From contig NZ_JAAOYW010000001.1 of the NCBI RefSeq assembly GCF_011761235.1, positions 620,781 to 684,780 on the forward strand: 64,000 nt of DNA, read 5' to 3'. The stretch's first letter is position 1. Each line of letters opens with the position of its first letter. The notes beneath the pieces were generated by a model. That model was not told the origin of the DNA and searched no databases. It saw only the letters and a list, made by a program, of their open reading frames with translations. Shown here one piece after another: positions 24,871 through 34,152 of the stretch. The stretch comes from Frigoribacterium faeni. Its GTDB lineage: Bacteria; Actinomycetota; Actinomycetes; Actinomycetales; Microbacteriaceae. The translations under genes were made by a program, and so were the position numbers.

Positions 24871-25353
24871 TCAGGTCGTGGCGAGGTGGTCGGCGACGGC
24901 CGCGGGCACGTAGGGCCGCACGTCGCCGCCGAGCGAGGCAACCTGGCGCACGAGCGAGCTCGAGACGTGGGCGTGTGCCGGGTCCGGCAGCAGGAACACG
25001 GTCTCGACGCCGGCCAGGCTGCGGTTCATGATCGCCATGGGGGTCTCGTAGGCGACGTCGACCTGCGACCGGATGCCCTTGACGAGCACCGACGCGCCGA
25101 CCTCGGTGCAGTAGTCGACGAGCAGGCCGACGCTCCAGCTGTGCACGGAGACCGTGTCGGGCAGGCCCGCGTCGCGGAGCGACCTCTCGAGCAGGGCGAC
25201 CCGCTGCGGGAGGGGCAGCAGGGCCGACTTGTCGGGGTTGTGCACGACCAGCACGTGCACCTCGTCGAAGATCACGGCGGCCCGCGCGATGACGTCGACG
25301 TGGCCCAGGGTGACCGGGTCGAACGACCCCGGGACGACGGCGATCCTGCTCAT
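24871..25353 (-). CDS. coaD: Phosphopantetheine adenylyltransferase
   Basis: A 160-residue enzyme making dephospho-CoA from 4'-phosphopantetheine and ATP. The nucleotidyltransferase motif [14 protein letters not shown] and the C-terminal [17 protein letters not shown] are both intact. [13 protein letters not shown] lies between them. The ATG at 25353 matches the family start. It sits between moxR and recG; in many actinobacteria it follows rsmD and precedes yceD, so the trio downstream looks inserted. Confidence 0.96.
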   Translation of the reverse strand: MSRIAVVPGSFDPVTLGHVDVIARAAVIFDEVHVLVVHNPDKSALLPLPQRVALLERSLRDAGLPDTVSVHSWSVGLLVDYCTEVGASVLVKGIRSQVDVAYETPMAIMNRSLAGVETVFLLPDPAHAHVSSSLVRQVASLGGDVRPYVPAAVADHLATT

Positions 25354-25436
25354 CCGGCCACCCTAGCCCGACGTCGCCCCGCCGCAGGCGACGCCTCGGC
25401 GAACTCGGAGACAGGTGCCGCGAGGAGCCCGGAGGC

Positions 25437-25478
25437 GCCGGTCGGGTCGGCCGGGACCGGCCGCGTGACGGGACCGGC
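25437..25478 (-). terminator. hairpin cluster after recG
   Basis: GCCGGTC and GACCGGC arms enclose an inner near-palindrome CGGCCGGGACCGGCCG. It lies just beyond the recG stop. No T-run. Plausible terminator in a GGCCGG-rich stretch. Confidence 0.4.
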
Positions 25479-25482
25479 CGGC

Positions 25483-27711
25483 TCAGCCCGCCGCCATGAA
25501 GTCGCGGCTCGAGTCGTCGACGCGCCGGGCGATGGCGGCGGCGAGCGCCGGGTGGCCGGCCAGGGAGGGGTCGGACTGGAGCAGCTCGGCGGCGTGCTCG
25601 CGGGCGGTGCCGATGAGGTCGCCGTCGGTCGTGACGCGGAGCAGCCGCAGGGACGACCGGCCGCCCGACTGGAGGCTGCTGAGCACGTCGCCCTCGCGTC
25701 GCAGCTCGAGGTCGACCTGGGCGAGCTCGAAGCCGTCGAGGGTCGCGGCGACGGCGTCGACGCGTTCGCGGGCCGGCGAGTCGACCGGCGCGTGCGTGAC
25801 GAGCAGGCAGAGACCGGGGTGCCCGCCCCGGCCGACCCGTCCCCGCAGCTGGTGCAGCTGCGAGATGCCGAAGCGGTCGGCGTCGAGCACCACCATCGTC
25901 GACGCGTTCGGCACGTCGACCCCGACCTCGATGACGGTCGTCGCGACGAGCACGTCGATCTCGCCCCGGGCGAAGCGCTGCATCACCGCGTCCTTCTCGT
26001 CGGACGGCATGCGGCCGTGCAGCGGCTCGACCCGGACGCCGTCGAGCACGGGCAGCGACCGGGCGAGGGCCGTGACGGCCTCGACGCTGGCGCGCTCGGG
26101 GACGTGGGGCGCGGCGCCCTCCGGCGCGTCGTCGGAGCCGGCCGCCGCACCGTCGGCGGGCGCGGTCGCCTCGCCCTGCTCGACGCTGGCGGCGTCGATG
26201 GCCGGGCACACGACGAACACCTGCCGGCCCTTCGCCACCTCTTCGGCGGAGCGCTGCCAGATGCGGTCGGCCCAGCCGGGCCGCTCGGCGAGCGGCACCA
26301 CGAACGACTCGATGGGCTGCCGCCCGGCCGGCAGCTCGGTGATCGTCGACACGTCGAGGTCGCCGAAGACCGTCATGGCGACGGTGCGCGGGATGGGCGT
26401 CGCGGTGAGCACGAGCACGTGCGGCGGCGCGGCGCCCTTGCGGCGGAGCGCCTCGCGCTGCTCGACGCCGAACCGGTGCTGCTCGTCGACGACGACCAGG
26501 CCGAGGTCGTAGAACTCGACGGCCTCGCTGATCAGGGCGTGCGTGCCGACGACGATCCGCGCCTGGCCGCTGACGATCGCGAGGGTCGCCCGGCGGCGCT
26601 CGGCGGTGCTCATCTGCCCGGTGAGCAGCACGGGGCGCAGCTCGGCCGCGAGGTCGGGCCCCAGCGAGCGCACGATCGAGCGGAGGTGCTGCCCGGCGAG
26701 CACCTCGGTCGGGGCCAGCAGCGCCGACTGCCCGCCGCTCTCGGCGACGGCCAGCATCGCCCGCAGCGCGACGAGGGTCTTGCCCGAGCCGACCTCGCCC
26801 TGCACCAGGCGGTTCATCGGCACGTCGGCCCCGAGGTCGCGGTCGATCTCGGACCCGACGAGCACCTGGTCGGACGTGCGCGCGAACGGCAGTGCCGCGT
26901 CGAAGCGCTCGAGCAGCCCCGCGGGCCGTGCCGTGCGCGCCGTCGCCGTGGTCGTGCGCAGCTCGGCCCGCTGCTGCAGCAGGGCGCTCTGCAGCACGAA
27001 GGCCTCCTGGAAGCGCAGGGCGTCGCGGCCGCGCAGGTGGTCGCGGTCCTTCTCGGGGCGGTGCACCAGCTCGAGGGCCTCGCGGAGCGGCACGAGCTCG
27101 AGCTCGGACCGGACGGACGCGGGCACCGGGTCGTCGACGGGCGGCAGCGTGTCGAGCACGACCTCGACCGAGCGCTGCACCTGCCACGAGGCGACGGAGG
27201 CGCTGGCCGGGTAGATCGGGATCGGCTGCCGGGCCCAGGCCTGCGCCTCGGCGTCGCCGACCCCGGCGACGGCCTCGTGCGAGGCGTCGAACAGCTCGTA
27301 GTCGGGGTGGGCCAGCTGTCGCAGGCCGCGGTAGTCGCCCACCTTGCCGGCGAAGATGCCCCGGGCGCCCGGCACCAGGTCTCGCGCGCGCCAGGCCTGG
27401 TTGAAGAAGGTGAGGGTGAGGATGCCCTCGCCGTCGCCGATGCGGACCTCGAGGATCGACCCCCGGCGTGCGCGCATCGTGCGCTCGCGCACGTCGAGCA
27501 CCTCGGCGACGATCGTGACGCTCTCGCCCAGCGGCAGCGAGTCGAGCGCGGTCAGCTCGCCCCGTCGGGCGTACCGCCGCGGGTAGTGGGCCAGCAGGTC
27601 GCCGACGGTGCGCAGCCCGAAGGCCTTCTGCATCGCCTGCGCCGTGCGGCCGCCCAGCGCGCTCGACAGCGAGGCGTCGAGCGGCGACGGGTCGGGCAGG
27701 GGCGCGGGCAC
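25483..27711 (-). CDS. recG: ATP-dependent DNA helicase RecG
   Basis: A 742-residue branch-migration helicase for stalled forks and recombination intermediates. An N-terminal wedge/OB domain (about 60-150) is followed by helicase motif I VQGEVGSGKTLVAL near 300, motif II VVVDEQHRFGVEQR (DEQH), TATPIPRT, and the C-terminal VATTVIEVGVDVPNAS and QLHQLRGRVGRGG motifs. An insert of about 30 residues, rich in Ala and acidic residues, precedes HVPERASVEAV in the helicase C-domain. The start is GTG at 27711. Confidence 0.96.
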   Translation of the reverse strand: MPAPLPDPSPLDASLSSALGGRTAQAMQKAFGLRTVGDLLAHYPRRYARRGELTALDSLPLGESVTIVAEVLDVRERTMRARRGSILEVRIGDGEGILTLTFFNQAWRARDLVPGARGIFAGKVGDYRGLRQLAHPDYELFDASHEAVAGVGDAEAQAWARQPIPIYPASASVASWQVQRSVEVVLDTLPPVDDPVPASVRSELELVPLREALELVHRPEKDRDHLRGRDALRFQEAFVLQSALLQQRAELRTTTATARTARPAGLLERFDAALPFARTSDQVLVGSEIDRDLGADVPMNRLVQGEVGSGKTLVALRAMLAVAESGGQSALLAPTEVLAGQHLRSIVRSLGPDLAAELRPVLLTGQMSTAERRRATLAIVSGQARIVVGTHALISEAVEFYDLGLVVVDEQHRFGVEQREALRRKGAAPPHVLVLTATPIPRTVAMTVFGDLDVSTITELPAGRQPIESFVVPLAERPGWADRIWQRSAEEVAKGRQVFVVCPAIDAASVEQGEATAPADGAAAGSDDAPEGAAPHVPERASVEAVTALARSLPVLDGVRVEPLHGRMPSDEKDAVMQRFARGEIDVLVATTVIEVGVDVPNASTMVVLDADRFGISQLHQLRGRVGRGGHPGLCLLVTHAPVDSPARERVDAVAATLDGFELAQVDLELRREGDVLSSLQSGGRSSLRLLRVTTDGDLIGTAREHAAELLQSDPSLAGHPALAAAIARRVDDSSRDFMAAG

Positions 27712-27758
27712 CTCACCACGCTACTGCGCGCCCCCGACACGGGTCGACGGGCCCGGCC

Positions 27759-29465
27759 TCAGAGCCGGAACGAGTACCCGCCGGAGGCGCGGGTCGCCGC
27801 CGCGAGCGCGGTCACGTGCCGGTCGTCGTCGACCTCGAGGGCCCGGAGCTGCCGCGCGACCTGACGGGCGGACTGCTTGCAGAACCCGACGGCCAGGTGA
27901 CGCTCGGCGTCCGAGTCGGCCCGCGCCTCCTCGAGGGCGACCGAGGCACGCGAGAGGACGGCCGTCTGCGCGTAGATGCCGGAAGCCGCCTCGGCCAGGC
28001 GCTTCTGCACCAGCTGCGCCTCCTGCACCCGCTTGCCGTGCTTGCGGAGCGCCCCCTCGGCCCGCTCGCGCAGCCGGGAGACCTGCTCGCCGACCTCGGC
28101 GGCGGCCCGCGACAGCTGCGGGTGCACGCCCACGGGACGCTCGGGCGCGATCCGGCGCTGCACGCGGCCCGCCACGTACGGCGCCAGCACGCCGATCGCA
28201 CGGCCGGGGTCGCCGAGGCTCAGGGACGACACGTCGGGCAGCTCCTCGCTGAGCGCCTTGAGCCCGTTCAGCGCGACGAAGGCCCGCATCACGTCGTTGG
28301 CCCCCTCGAAGATCGGGAAGATGCGGAAGTCGCGCAGGGCCTTCGACAGCGGGTGGGCCGCCATGAAGGCCTCCCCGCCGTGCAGCTGCACGGCGCGGTT
28401 GAGGGCGAACCAGCCGGTGTCGCTCGCCACGACCTTGGTCATGGCCGACTCGAGCGCGAAGTCGGTGTCGCCCCGGTCGACGAACCCCGTGGTCATGTAC
28501 GACATCGACTCGACCCCGTAGATCTGCTGCGTCATCCAGGCGAGCTTGTCGCCGACCATCTCGAAGTCGGCGAGGGGCCTGCCGAACTGGCGGCGCGCCT
28601 CCGTGTGCTCGACCGACCAGGCGAGGAACTGCTTCATGCCGCCCGCGATCGCGGTGCCCATCGACATGCGGCCGTTGTTGAGCGTGGCCATGGCGATGCG
28701 GAACCCGTCGCCGGGCTCGCCGAGCAGGTTCTCGGCCGGCACGCGGACGTCGGTGAAGTGGACCCGCTGCAGGTCGTTGGCCCGCAGGCCGAGGGTCTCG
28801 AAGCGCGGGCCGGTGGTCAGGCCCTCGGTGCCCTTCTCGACCACGAGCGCGACGTGGCCGAGCTCGCTGCGGGCGAAGACCGTGAGGACGTCCTTGTCGC
28901 CGTTGCCGATCCAGCGCTTCTCGCCGTTGAGCACCCAGCTGCCGTCGCTCTGGCGCTCGGCCGTCGTCTCGAGGTTCCACGCGTCGCTGCCCACGTTCGG
29001 CTCGGTCAGGGCGAACGCGGCCAGCCTGCGCCCGCTCGCGAGGTCGGGCAGCCAGCGCGCCTTCTGGTCGTCGGTGCCGAACAGGTGCAGGGGCTTCGTG
29101 CCGATCGACTGGTGCACGCCCATCACCGTCGCGAGCGTGCCGTCGACCCGGCCGAACTCCTCCATGACGCGGCAGTAGGCGCTCTGGCCCAGCCCGAGGC
29201 CGCCGTACTCCTCGGCGACGAACAGGCCGGTCAGCCGGCGTTCGCCCAGGGCCCGGATCGTGTCGTCGCCCACCCAGCCCTCGCGCTCGGCCCGCAGCGG
29301 GTCGTAGTCGGCGAGGACCTCGCGGGCCGACGCGGCGATCGTCTCGACCCTGGCGGCCTCGGCGGCCGACATGTGCGGGAACGGGAAGACGAGCTCCGAG
29401 GCGATCCGCCCCGCGAACAGCGACTTGGTGAAGGAGGGCCGGACAGTACGATCCACGCTGGTCAT
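27759..29465 (-). CDS. Acyl-CoA dehydrogenase family protein
   Basis: A 568-residue FAD flavoprotein. The classical ACAD domains are seen: N-terminal helices with EEYGGLGLGQSAY, the FAD/substrate segment ALTEPNVGSDAWNLETTA and NGEKRWIGNGD, then QFGRPLADFEMV and PIFEGANDVMRAFVAL holding the probable catalytic Glu. About 160 extra C-terminal helical residues make it longer than short-chain ACADs, resembling the VLCAD/FadE-like subgroup. Substrate chain length cannot be told. ATG at 29465 (MTSVDRTVRPSF) was chosen. It sits alone between recG and the divergent rsmD. Confidence 0.9.
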   Translation of the reverse strand: MTSVDRTVRPSFTKSLFAGRIASELVFPFPHMSAAEAARVETIAASAREVLADYDPLRAEREGWVGDDTIRALGERRLTGLFVAEEYGGLGLGQSAYCRVMEEFGRVDGTLATVMGVHQSIGTKPLHLFGTDDQKARWLPDLASGRRLAAFALTEPNVGSDAWNLETTAERQSDGSWVLNGEKRWIGNGDKDVLTVFARSELGHVALVVEKGTEGLTTGPRFETLGLRANDLQRVHFTDVRVPAENLLGEPGDGFRIAMATLNNGRMSMGTAIAGGMKQFLAWSVEHTEARRQFGRPLADFEMVGDKLAWMTQQIYGVESMSYMTTGFVDRGDTDFALESAMTKVVASDTGWFALNRAVQLHGGEAFMAAHPLSKALRDFRIFPIFEGANDVMRAFVALNGLKALSEELPDVSSLSLGDPGRAIGVLAPYVAGRVQRRIAPERPVGVHPQLSRAAAEVGEQVSRLRERAEGALRKHGKRVQEAQLVQKRLAEAASGIYAQTAVLSRASVALEEARADSDAERHLAVGFCKQSARQVARQLRALEVDDDRHVTALAAATRASGGYSFRL

Positions 29466-29596
29466 GGGGGTGATCGTGCCCCTCGCCGAGCCGGCCGCCA
29501 ACTCGCTTGTGCGGGTCCCACGACCGGGCGGGCGCCTCCTCGGCCGGGCCTTGTCGACTTGCTCGAACGGCCGCGTCGATGGGCCAGGATGGGGGC

Positions 29597-30166
29597 GTGT
29601 CCCGCATCATCTCCGGCTTCGCCGACAACCTGACCCTCGCCGTCCCCAAGACGGGCACGCGTCCGACGAGCGACCGGGTGCGGGAGGCGCTGTTCTCGTC
29701 GCTCGACTCCCGAGACGAGATCGCCGGCCGCCGCGTGCTCGATCTCTACGCGGGCGCCGGCGGGCTGGGTCTCGAGGCCGCGTCGCGCGGGGCCGCCACC
29801 GTCGTGCTCGTCGAGAAGGGGCCGGCCGCCGCGAAGGTGCTCCGCCGGAACGTCGAGGCCGTCGTCCGGCGGGCGCCCGTCGGCCGGGCGCCGCGCGTCG
29901 ACGTCGTCGTGCAGCCCGTGCGCTCGTACCTGTCGGGCGGCGCGGGGCCCGTCGACCTCGTCTTCTTCGACCCGCCCTACGAGCTGACCGGCGCCGAGCT
30001 CGCCGCCGACCTCGAGGCGCTGCTGCCGGCGCTGGCCGAGCAGGCGCTCGTCGTCGTCGAGCGCGCCTCCCGCGACGGCGAGCCCGCCTGGCCCGCCGGG
30101 GTCACCCTCGACGCCCGCAGGTCGTACGGCGACACGACGGTCTGGTTCGCGACCCGCGACGACTGA
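29597..30166 (+). CDS. rsmD: 16S rRNA (guanine966-N2)-methyltransferase RsmD
   Basis: A 189-residue SAM-dependent methyltransferase. RIISGFADNL opens it, TRPTSDRVREALFSSL follows, the SAM loop is VLDLYAGAGGLGLEAASRGA, and the catalytic motif IV is FFDPPYEL. The GTG at 29597 was chosen because it gives the usual short N-terminus; ATG at 29589 is out of frame. It is divergent from the acyl-CoA dehydrogenase and convergent with thiL. In most relatives rsmD follows recG on the same strand, so this locus is rearranged. Confidence 0.94.
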   Translation: MSRIISGFADNLTLAVPKTGTRPTSDRVREALFSSLDSRDEIAGRRVLDLYAGAGGLGLEAASRGAATVVLVEKGPAAAKVLRRNVEAVVRRAPVGRAPRVDVVVQPVRSYLSGGAGPVDLVFFDPPYELTGAELAADLEALLPALAEQALVVVERASRDGEPAWPAGVTLDARRSYGDTTVWFATRDD

Positions 30167-30187
30167 GCGGGGCGCGGGCAGGGCCGA

Positions 30188-30206
30188 GGAGGCGCGGGCC
30201 GGGTCA
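30188..30206 (-). repeat. GGAGGCGCGGGCCGGG word abutting the thiL stop
   Basis: Same 16 bases plus stop codon as at the mutM end (17493-17511); the two sites are identical over 20 bases. Confidence 0.7.
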
Positions 30207-31247
30207 GCCCTGTCGGCCGGACCAGAGGCGGTACGGGTCCCACCCGCCCGGCTCGCCGAGGTCACGGCCGTCGACCGCGACGCGGGGCTCGCCGCCGTCG
30301 ACGTCGCGCACCGAGCCGAGCGGCCGGAAGCCCCCCGGCAGGTCGGCGCCGGCGGGGAACGTCGCGAGCAGCGAGTGGTCCTCTCCCCCGGCCAGGGCCG
30401 CGTGCGGGTCGTCGCCGAGAGCGGCGGCGTCGAGGTCGACGACGACCCCGGAGGCGCGGGCCAGGCGGGTCGCGTCGAGGGCGAGGCCGTCGGACAGGTC
30501 GAGCATCGCCGTCGCGCCGGCGAGGGCCGCCGCCGGGCCGTCGGCGATCGGCGGCGTCGGCGCCAGCTGCCAGCCGACGTCGGCGTCGCGCTCACGGACC
30601 GCACGGGCGAGGGCCGCGTCGGGCTCGCCGTCGTGGTCGACGCCGAGCCGGAAGAGCAGGTCGAGGCCCCGGGCCGCCCGGCCGAGGGGCCCGGAGACGG
30701 CGACCACGTCGCCGGGTCGCGCGCCGTCGCGGCGCACGGGCGCGTGGCCGTCGAGGTCGCCGAAGGCGGTCACGGCGACGGTGAAGACGGCCGAGACCGA
30801 GAGGTCGCCCCCGACGACGCCGCAGCCCGGCGCCATCGCCGCACAGGCGTCGCGGAGGCCGTCGGCGAACCGCTCCAGGTCGCCGACCGGCGTGTCGCCC
30901 GGCACCGCGAGGGCCACGACGAGGGCCGTGGGACGCGCGCCCATGGCGGCGACGTCGGACAGGTTGGAGGCGGCGGCCTTCCATCCGAGGTCGTGCGGGG
31001 TCGACCAGGCCCGACGGAAGTCGGGGCCGTGCACCATGAGGTCGGTCGTCACGACGAACCGGCCGTCGGGCGCCGCGACCACGGCGGCGTCGTCGCCCGG
31101 GCCGAGCTGCGTGTCGAGCCCGCGCGGCAGGCGCGGCAGGATGCGCGCGAGGGTGGCGAGCTCGCCGACGGCCGCGACCGTGTCGGCGGCAGGGGCCGCG
31201 GGCCCTGCGGTGTCGGCAGCGTCGAGAGACCCGGATGATCGTTCCAT
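30204..31247 (-). CDS. thiL: Thiamine-monophosphate kinase
   Basis: A 347-residue enzyme that phosphorylates thiamine monophosphate to the diphosphate cofactor. LGPGDDAAVV, the metal-binding TTDLMVHGPDFRR, KAAASNLSDVAAMGA, VGGDLS and MLDLSDGLALDATRLA are the AIR-synthase-like superfamily motifs of ThiL. ATG at 31247 was chosen; residues 1-25 are Ala-rich and not conserved. It is divergent from the DUF3515 gene with only 24 bases between starts, so the promoters overlap. Confidence 0.95.
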   Translation of the reverse strand: MERSSGSLDAADTAGPAAPAADTVAAVGELATLARILPRLPRGLDTQLGPGDDAAVVAAPDGRFVVTTDLMVHGPDFRRAWSTPHDLGWKAAASNLSDVAAMGARPTALVVALAVPGDTPVGDLERFADGLRDACAAMAPGCGVVGGDLSVSAVFTVAVTAFGDLDGHAPVRRDGARPGDVVAVSGPLGRAARGLDLLFRLGVDHDGEPDAALARAVRERDADVGWQLAPTPPIADGPAAALAGATAMLDLSDGLALDATRLARASGVVVDLDAAALGDDPHAALAGGEDHSLLATFPAGADLPGGFRPLGSVRDVDGGEPRVAVDGRDLGEPGGWDPYRLWSGRQG

Positions 31248-31271
31248 GGGGTCGACGGTAGCCTGGCGGGG

Positions 31272-31814
31272 ATGTCCGCCCCCTCCCGCCGCCTGCGCCC
31301 CTCCCTCCTCGTCGCCCTCGGCGTCGTCGTCGCGTCCGTCCTCTCGGGCTGCACCGCCGCCGTGCCGATGGAGCCCGCCGACGCCTCGAACGACCCTGCC
31401 TGCGCCCAGGTCGTCGTGCACCTGCCCGACACCGTCGGTCCCGACCAGTCGCCCCAGCAGCGCCGCGAGACCGACGCCCAGGCCACCGGCGCCTGGGGCA
31501 CGCCCGCCACGGTGCTGCTGCGCTGCGGGGTCGAGTCCCCCGCGATCTCCGACCTGCCGTGCAACAACGTCCAGGGCGTCGACTGGCTGTCGGACGACGG
31601 CCCCCAGGACGGCGACGCGTTCACCTTCACGACCTACGGCCGCACCCCCGCCGTCCAGGTCGTCGTCAGCGCGGACGTCGGCACCACGGCCCTGTTCGAC
31701 CTGGCCGACGCCGTCGGCTACCTGCCGGAGGACGGTCGCGCGTGCGTCGGCGTCGACGACCTGCCGAGCACCGGGGACCCGACCGGCTCCCCGTCCGAGT
31801 CGCCCGCGTCCTGA
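31272..31814 (+). CDS. DUF3515 family lipoprotein
   Basis: A 180-residue predicted lipoprotein. A hydrophobic signal (RPSLLVALGVVVASVLSGC) ends in a lipobox with the lipidated Cys near residue 27. The mature part has paired cysteines (ACAQV, LLRCG, LPCNNV, ACVGV), consistent with disulfides. TPATVLLRCGVE is characteristic of DUF3515, an actinobacterial family typically next to ddl and thiL, as here. Function unknown. It ends with a Ser/Pro tail. Confidence 0.9.
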   Translation: MSAPSRRLRPSLLVALGVVVASVLSGCTAAVPMEPADASNDPACAQVVVHLPDTVGPDQSPQQRRETDAQATGAWGTPATVLLRCGVESPAISDLPCNNVQGVDWLSDDGPQDGDAFTFTTYGRTPAVQVVVSADVGTTALFDLADAVGYLPEDGRACVGVDDLPSTGDPTGSPSESPAS

Positions 31815-31829
31815 CGCGCGCCCGCGCGC

Positions 31830-32945
31830 TCAGCGCTCGGTCGCGAGGCCGAGCTCGATCAGCTCGGTGATGAGCTCGGGGTAGCTCAGGCCGCTGGCCA
31901 GCCAGCAGGCCGGGAACATCGAGATCGGCGTGAAGCCCGGCATCGTGTTGACCTCGTTGACGACCCAGCCGGCGTCGGTGAGGAAGAAGTCGACCCGGGC
32001 CAGGCCGCTGCCGTCGATCGACCGGAAGGCGAGCGCCGCGAGGCGCTGCATCTCGGCCAGCTCGTCGTCCGACAGCGGGGCCGGGCAGAGCAGGTCGGCC
32101 CCGGCACCGCCGAGGTACTTCGACTCGAAGTCGTAGAAGGTCTCGTCGCTCAGCACGATCTCGCCCGCGACCGAGGTGCGCGGGGCGCCCCCGTCGCGGC
32201 CGCCGAGCACCGCGCACTCGATCTCGCGGCCGACGACCCCGGCCTCGACGAGCACCTTGCCGTCCTCGGCGAAGCCCGTCTCCATCGCCGCGGCGAGCTG
32301 CTCGGGGCCGTCGACGCGCGAGACGCCCACGCTCGACCCGGCCCGGGCCGGCTTGACGAACAGCGGGTAGCCGAGCGGCGCGACGTCCGCCGCCACCTGG
32401 TCGGGCGAGGCCTGCCACCGGTCGCGGCGGACCGTGCGCCACGGCGCCACCGCGATGCCGGCCTCTCGCAGCACGGTCTTCGTGAAGTGCTTGTCCATGC
32501 CGACGGCCGAGGCCAGCAGCCCCGCGCCGACGTAGGGCAGCCCGACGAGCTCGAGGAGTCCCTGCACCGTGCCGTCCTCGCCGAAGCGCCCGTGCAGGAT
32601 CGGGAACACGACGTCGACCTCGCCCAGCAGGCGCACGCCGCCGTCGGGCTCGACGACGCTCAGCTCGCGGCTCGTGGCGGTCTCTGGCCAGCGCACGCGG
32701 GTGCCGTTGTCGCGCACCTCGGGCAGCGCGTCGGCGTCGAGGGCGAAGAGCGCCGCGTCGTCGGGCTGCAGGGTGAAGGCCCCGTCGCGGGTGATGCCGA
32801 CGGGCAGCACGTCGAAGCGGTCCCGGTCGATCGCGGCGAGCACGCCCCCCGCGGTGGCGCAGCTGATCGAGTGCTCGCTGGACCGGCCGCCGAAGAGGAC
32901 GACGACGGTCTGCTTCTCGGCCGAGGTGGGGATCTGGGTGGTCAT
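31830..32945 (-). CDS. ddl: D-alanine--D-alanine ligase
   Basis: A 371-residue ATP-grasp ligase that makes the D-Ala-D-Ala terminus of peptidoglycan. VVLFGGRSSEHSIS marks the N-terminal domain, VFPILHGRFGEDGTVQGLLEL the family signature, DKHFTKTVLREAGI and PLFVKPARAGSSVGV the ATP-binding part, and FFLTDAGWVVNEVNTMPGFT the metal site. The ATG at 32945 gives the normal start. Downstream it converges on the DUF3515 lipoprotein. Confidence 0.97.
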   Translation of the reverse strand: MTTQIPTSAEKQTVVVLFGGRSSEHSISCATAGGVLAAIDRDRFDVLPVGITRDGAFTLQPDDAALFALDADALPEVRDNGTRVRWPETATSRELSVVEPDGGVRLLGEVDVVFPILHGRFGEDGTVQGLLELVGLPYVGAGLLASAVGMDKHFTKTVLREAGIAVAPWRTVRRDRWQASPDQVAADVAPLGYPLFVKPARAGSSVGVSRVDGPEQLAAAMETGFAEDGKVLVEAGVVGREIECAVLGGRDGGAPRTSVAGEIVLSDETFYDFESKYLGGAGADLLCPAPLSDDELAEMQRLAALAFRSIDGSGLARVDFFLTDAGWVVNEVNTMPGFTPISMFPACWLASGLSYPELITELIELGLATER

Positions 32946-32985
32946 CGGGGGCCTTCCGGGGTGGTTCGGCGCCGGCGCCGGACGA

Positions 32986-33038
32986 GCGGGCAGGAGGCGC
33001 GGGTCGCGTCCGTGACGGACACCGCGCCTCCTGCCCGC
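32986..33038 (-). terminator. hairpin between gpsA and ddl built from the GGAGGCGCGGG word
   Basis: GCGGGCAGGAGGCGCGG (32986-33002) pairs perfectly with its complement at 33022-33038. A smaller GTCCG/CGGAC stem with loop TGA forms inside. The right arm reaches the last base of the gpsA stop. It would end gpsA transcription before ddl. Confidence 0.8.
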
Positions 33039-34051
33039 TACTCGCCCTGGGGCTCGTCGGTCTCGGTCAGGTGCGGTGCGATGTTCCGCGGGTCGAGCGT
33101 ACCGGCGAGCACCTCGGCGACCTGCTGCACGATGGGCATGTCGACGCCCCGCGAGCGGGCGAGCTCGAGGATGGGCGCGACGGAGGCCAGCCCCTCGGCC
33201 GTCTGGTTCATCTGGCGCACGACGTCGCCGAAGGCGTAGCCCTGCCCGAGCAGGCGGCCGGCCGTGTTGTTGCGCGACAGCGGCGACTCGCACGTGGCGA
33301 TGAGGTCGCCGAGCCCGGCGAGCCCGGCGAGGGTCTCGGCCTTCGCCCCGAACGAGACCGCGAACGAGGTCATCTCAGCGAGCCCGCGGGTGATGATCGA
33401 CGCCTTCGTGTTCTCGCCGTAGCCGACGCCGTCGACGATCCCGATCGCGACGGCGATGAGGTTCTTGAGCACGCCGCCGAACTCGGTGCCGATCACGTCG
33501 GTGTTGACGAACGACCGGAAGTACGGGTTGGTCGCGGTCGCGGCGACCGCCGTCGCCGTCTCGAGGCTGCGCGACGAGACGACGGCCGCGGTCGGCTGCC
33601 GCTTCGCGATCTCGAGGGCGAGGTTCGGGCCGGACGCCACGGCGATCAGGTCGGGGTCGATGTCGAGCTCCTGCTCGATGACCTGGCTCATCCGCAGCCC
33701 GGTCGCCTTCTCGACGCCCTTCATCAGGCTCACGACGGGCACGCCGGCCGGCACGAGCTCGCGCACGGCGGCGAGGTTCTCGCGGAGCGTCTGGCTGGGC
33801 ACCGAGAGGTAGACCTGCTCGGCGCCGCGCAGGGCCGCGGCGACGTCGGGGGTCGCCCGGAGGGTGCGGGGCAGGTTGATGCCCGGCAGGTAGTCGCTGT
33901 TGCGCTTGCTCTCGGTGATCTCGCGCGCGAGCTCGGGCCGCCGCGCCCAGAGGGTCACGTCGGCCCCGCCCTCGGCGAGCACCTTGGCGAAGGTGGTGCC
34001 CCAGCTGCCGGAGCCGAGCACGGCCACGGTGCGCGGCACGGCGCTGCGCAT
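33038..34051 (-). CDS. gpsA: Glycerol-3-phosphate dehydrogenase [NAD(P)+]
   Basis: A 337-residue enzyme making sn-glycerol-3-phosphate for phospholipids. Rossmann motif VAVLGSGSWGTTFAKVL (about 10-26), the catalytic-lysine segment SLMKGVEKATG, NLIAVAIGIVDGVGYGENTKA and GLAGLGDLIATC are standard. The ATG at 34051 was picked as the family start. A GTG at 34147 would add 32 residues and lies five bases after the acyltransferase stop with GAGAGG upstream, so the longer form cannot be excluded. It forms a run with the acyltransferase and murA. Confidence 0.94.
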   Translation of the reverse strand: MRSAVPRTVAVLGSGSWGTTFAKVLAEGGADVTLWARRPELAREITESKRNSDYLPGINLPRTLRATPDVAAALRGAEQVYLSVPSQTLRENLAAVRELVPAGVPVVSLMKGVEKATGLRMSQVIEQELDIDPDLIAVASGPNLALEIAKRQPTAAVVSSRSLETATAVAATATNPYFRSFVNTDVIGTEFGGVLKNLIAVAIGIVDGVGYGENTKASIITRGLAEMTSFAVSFGAKAETLAGLAGLGDLIATCESPLSRNNTAGRLLGQGYAFGDVVRQMNQTAEGLASVAPILELARSRGVDMPIVQQVAEVLAGTLDPRNIAPHLTETDEPQGE

Positions 34052-34152
34052 GACGACGGAGATCGCCTCGGTCGTGACGGCGCCCTCCCCCAGCGCGCCG
34101 ATCGCGTCCTCGCGGCTCCCGGCCGCCCGCTCGTCGGGACTGCTCACGGCGA

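Noticed and set aside
34052-34147. Longer gpsA starting at GTG 34147
   Set aside because: The extra 32 residues are not like the family and the ATG at 34051 gives normal length; left as an alternative because the spacing to the upstream stop is suggestive.
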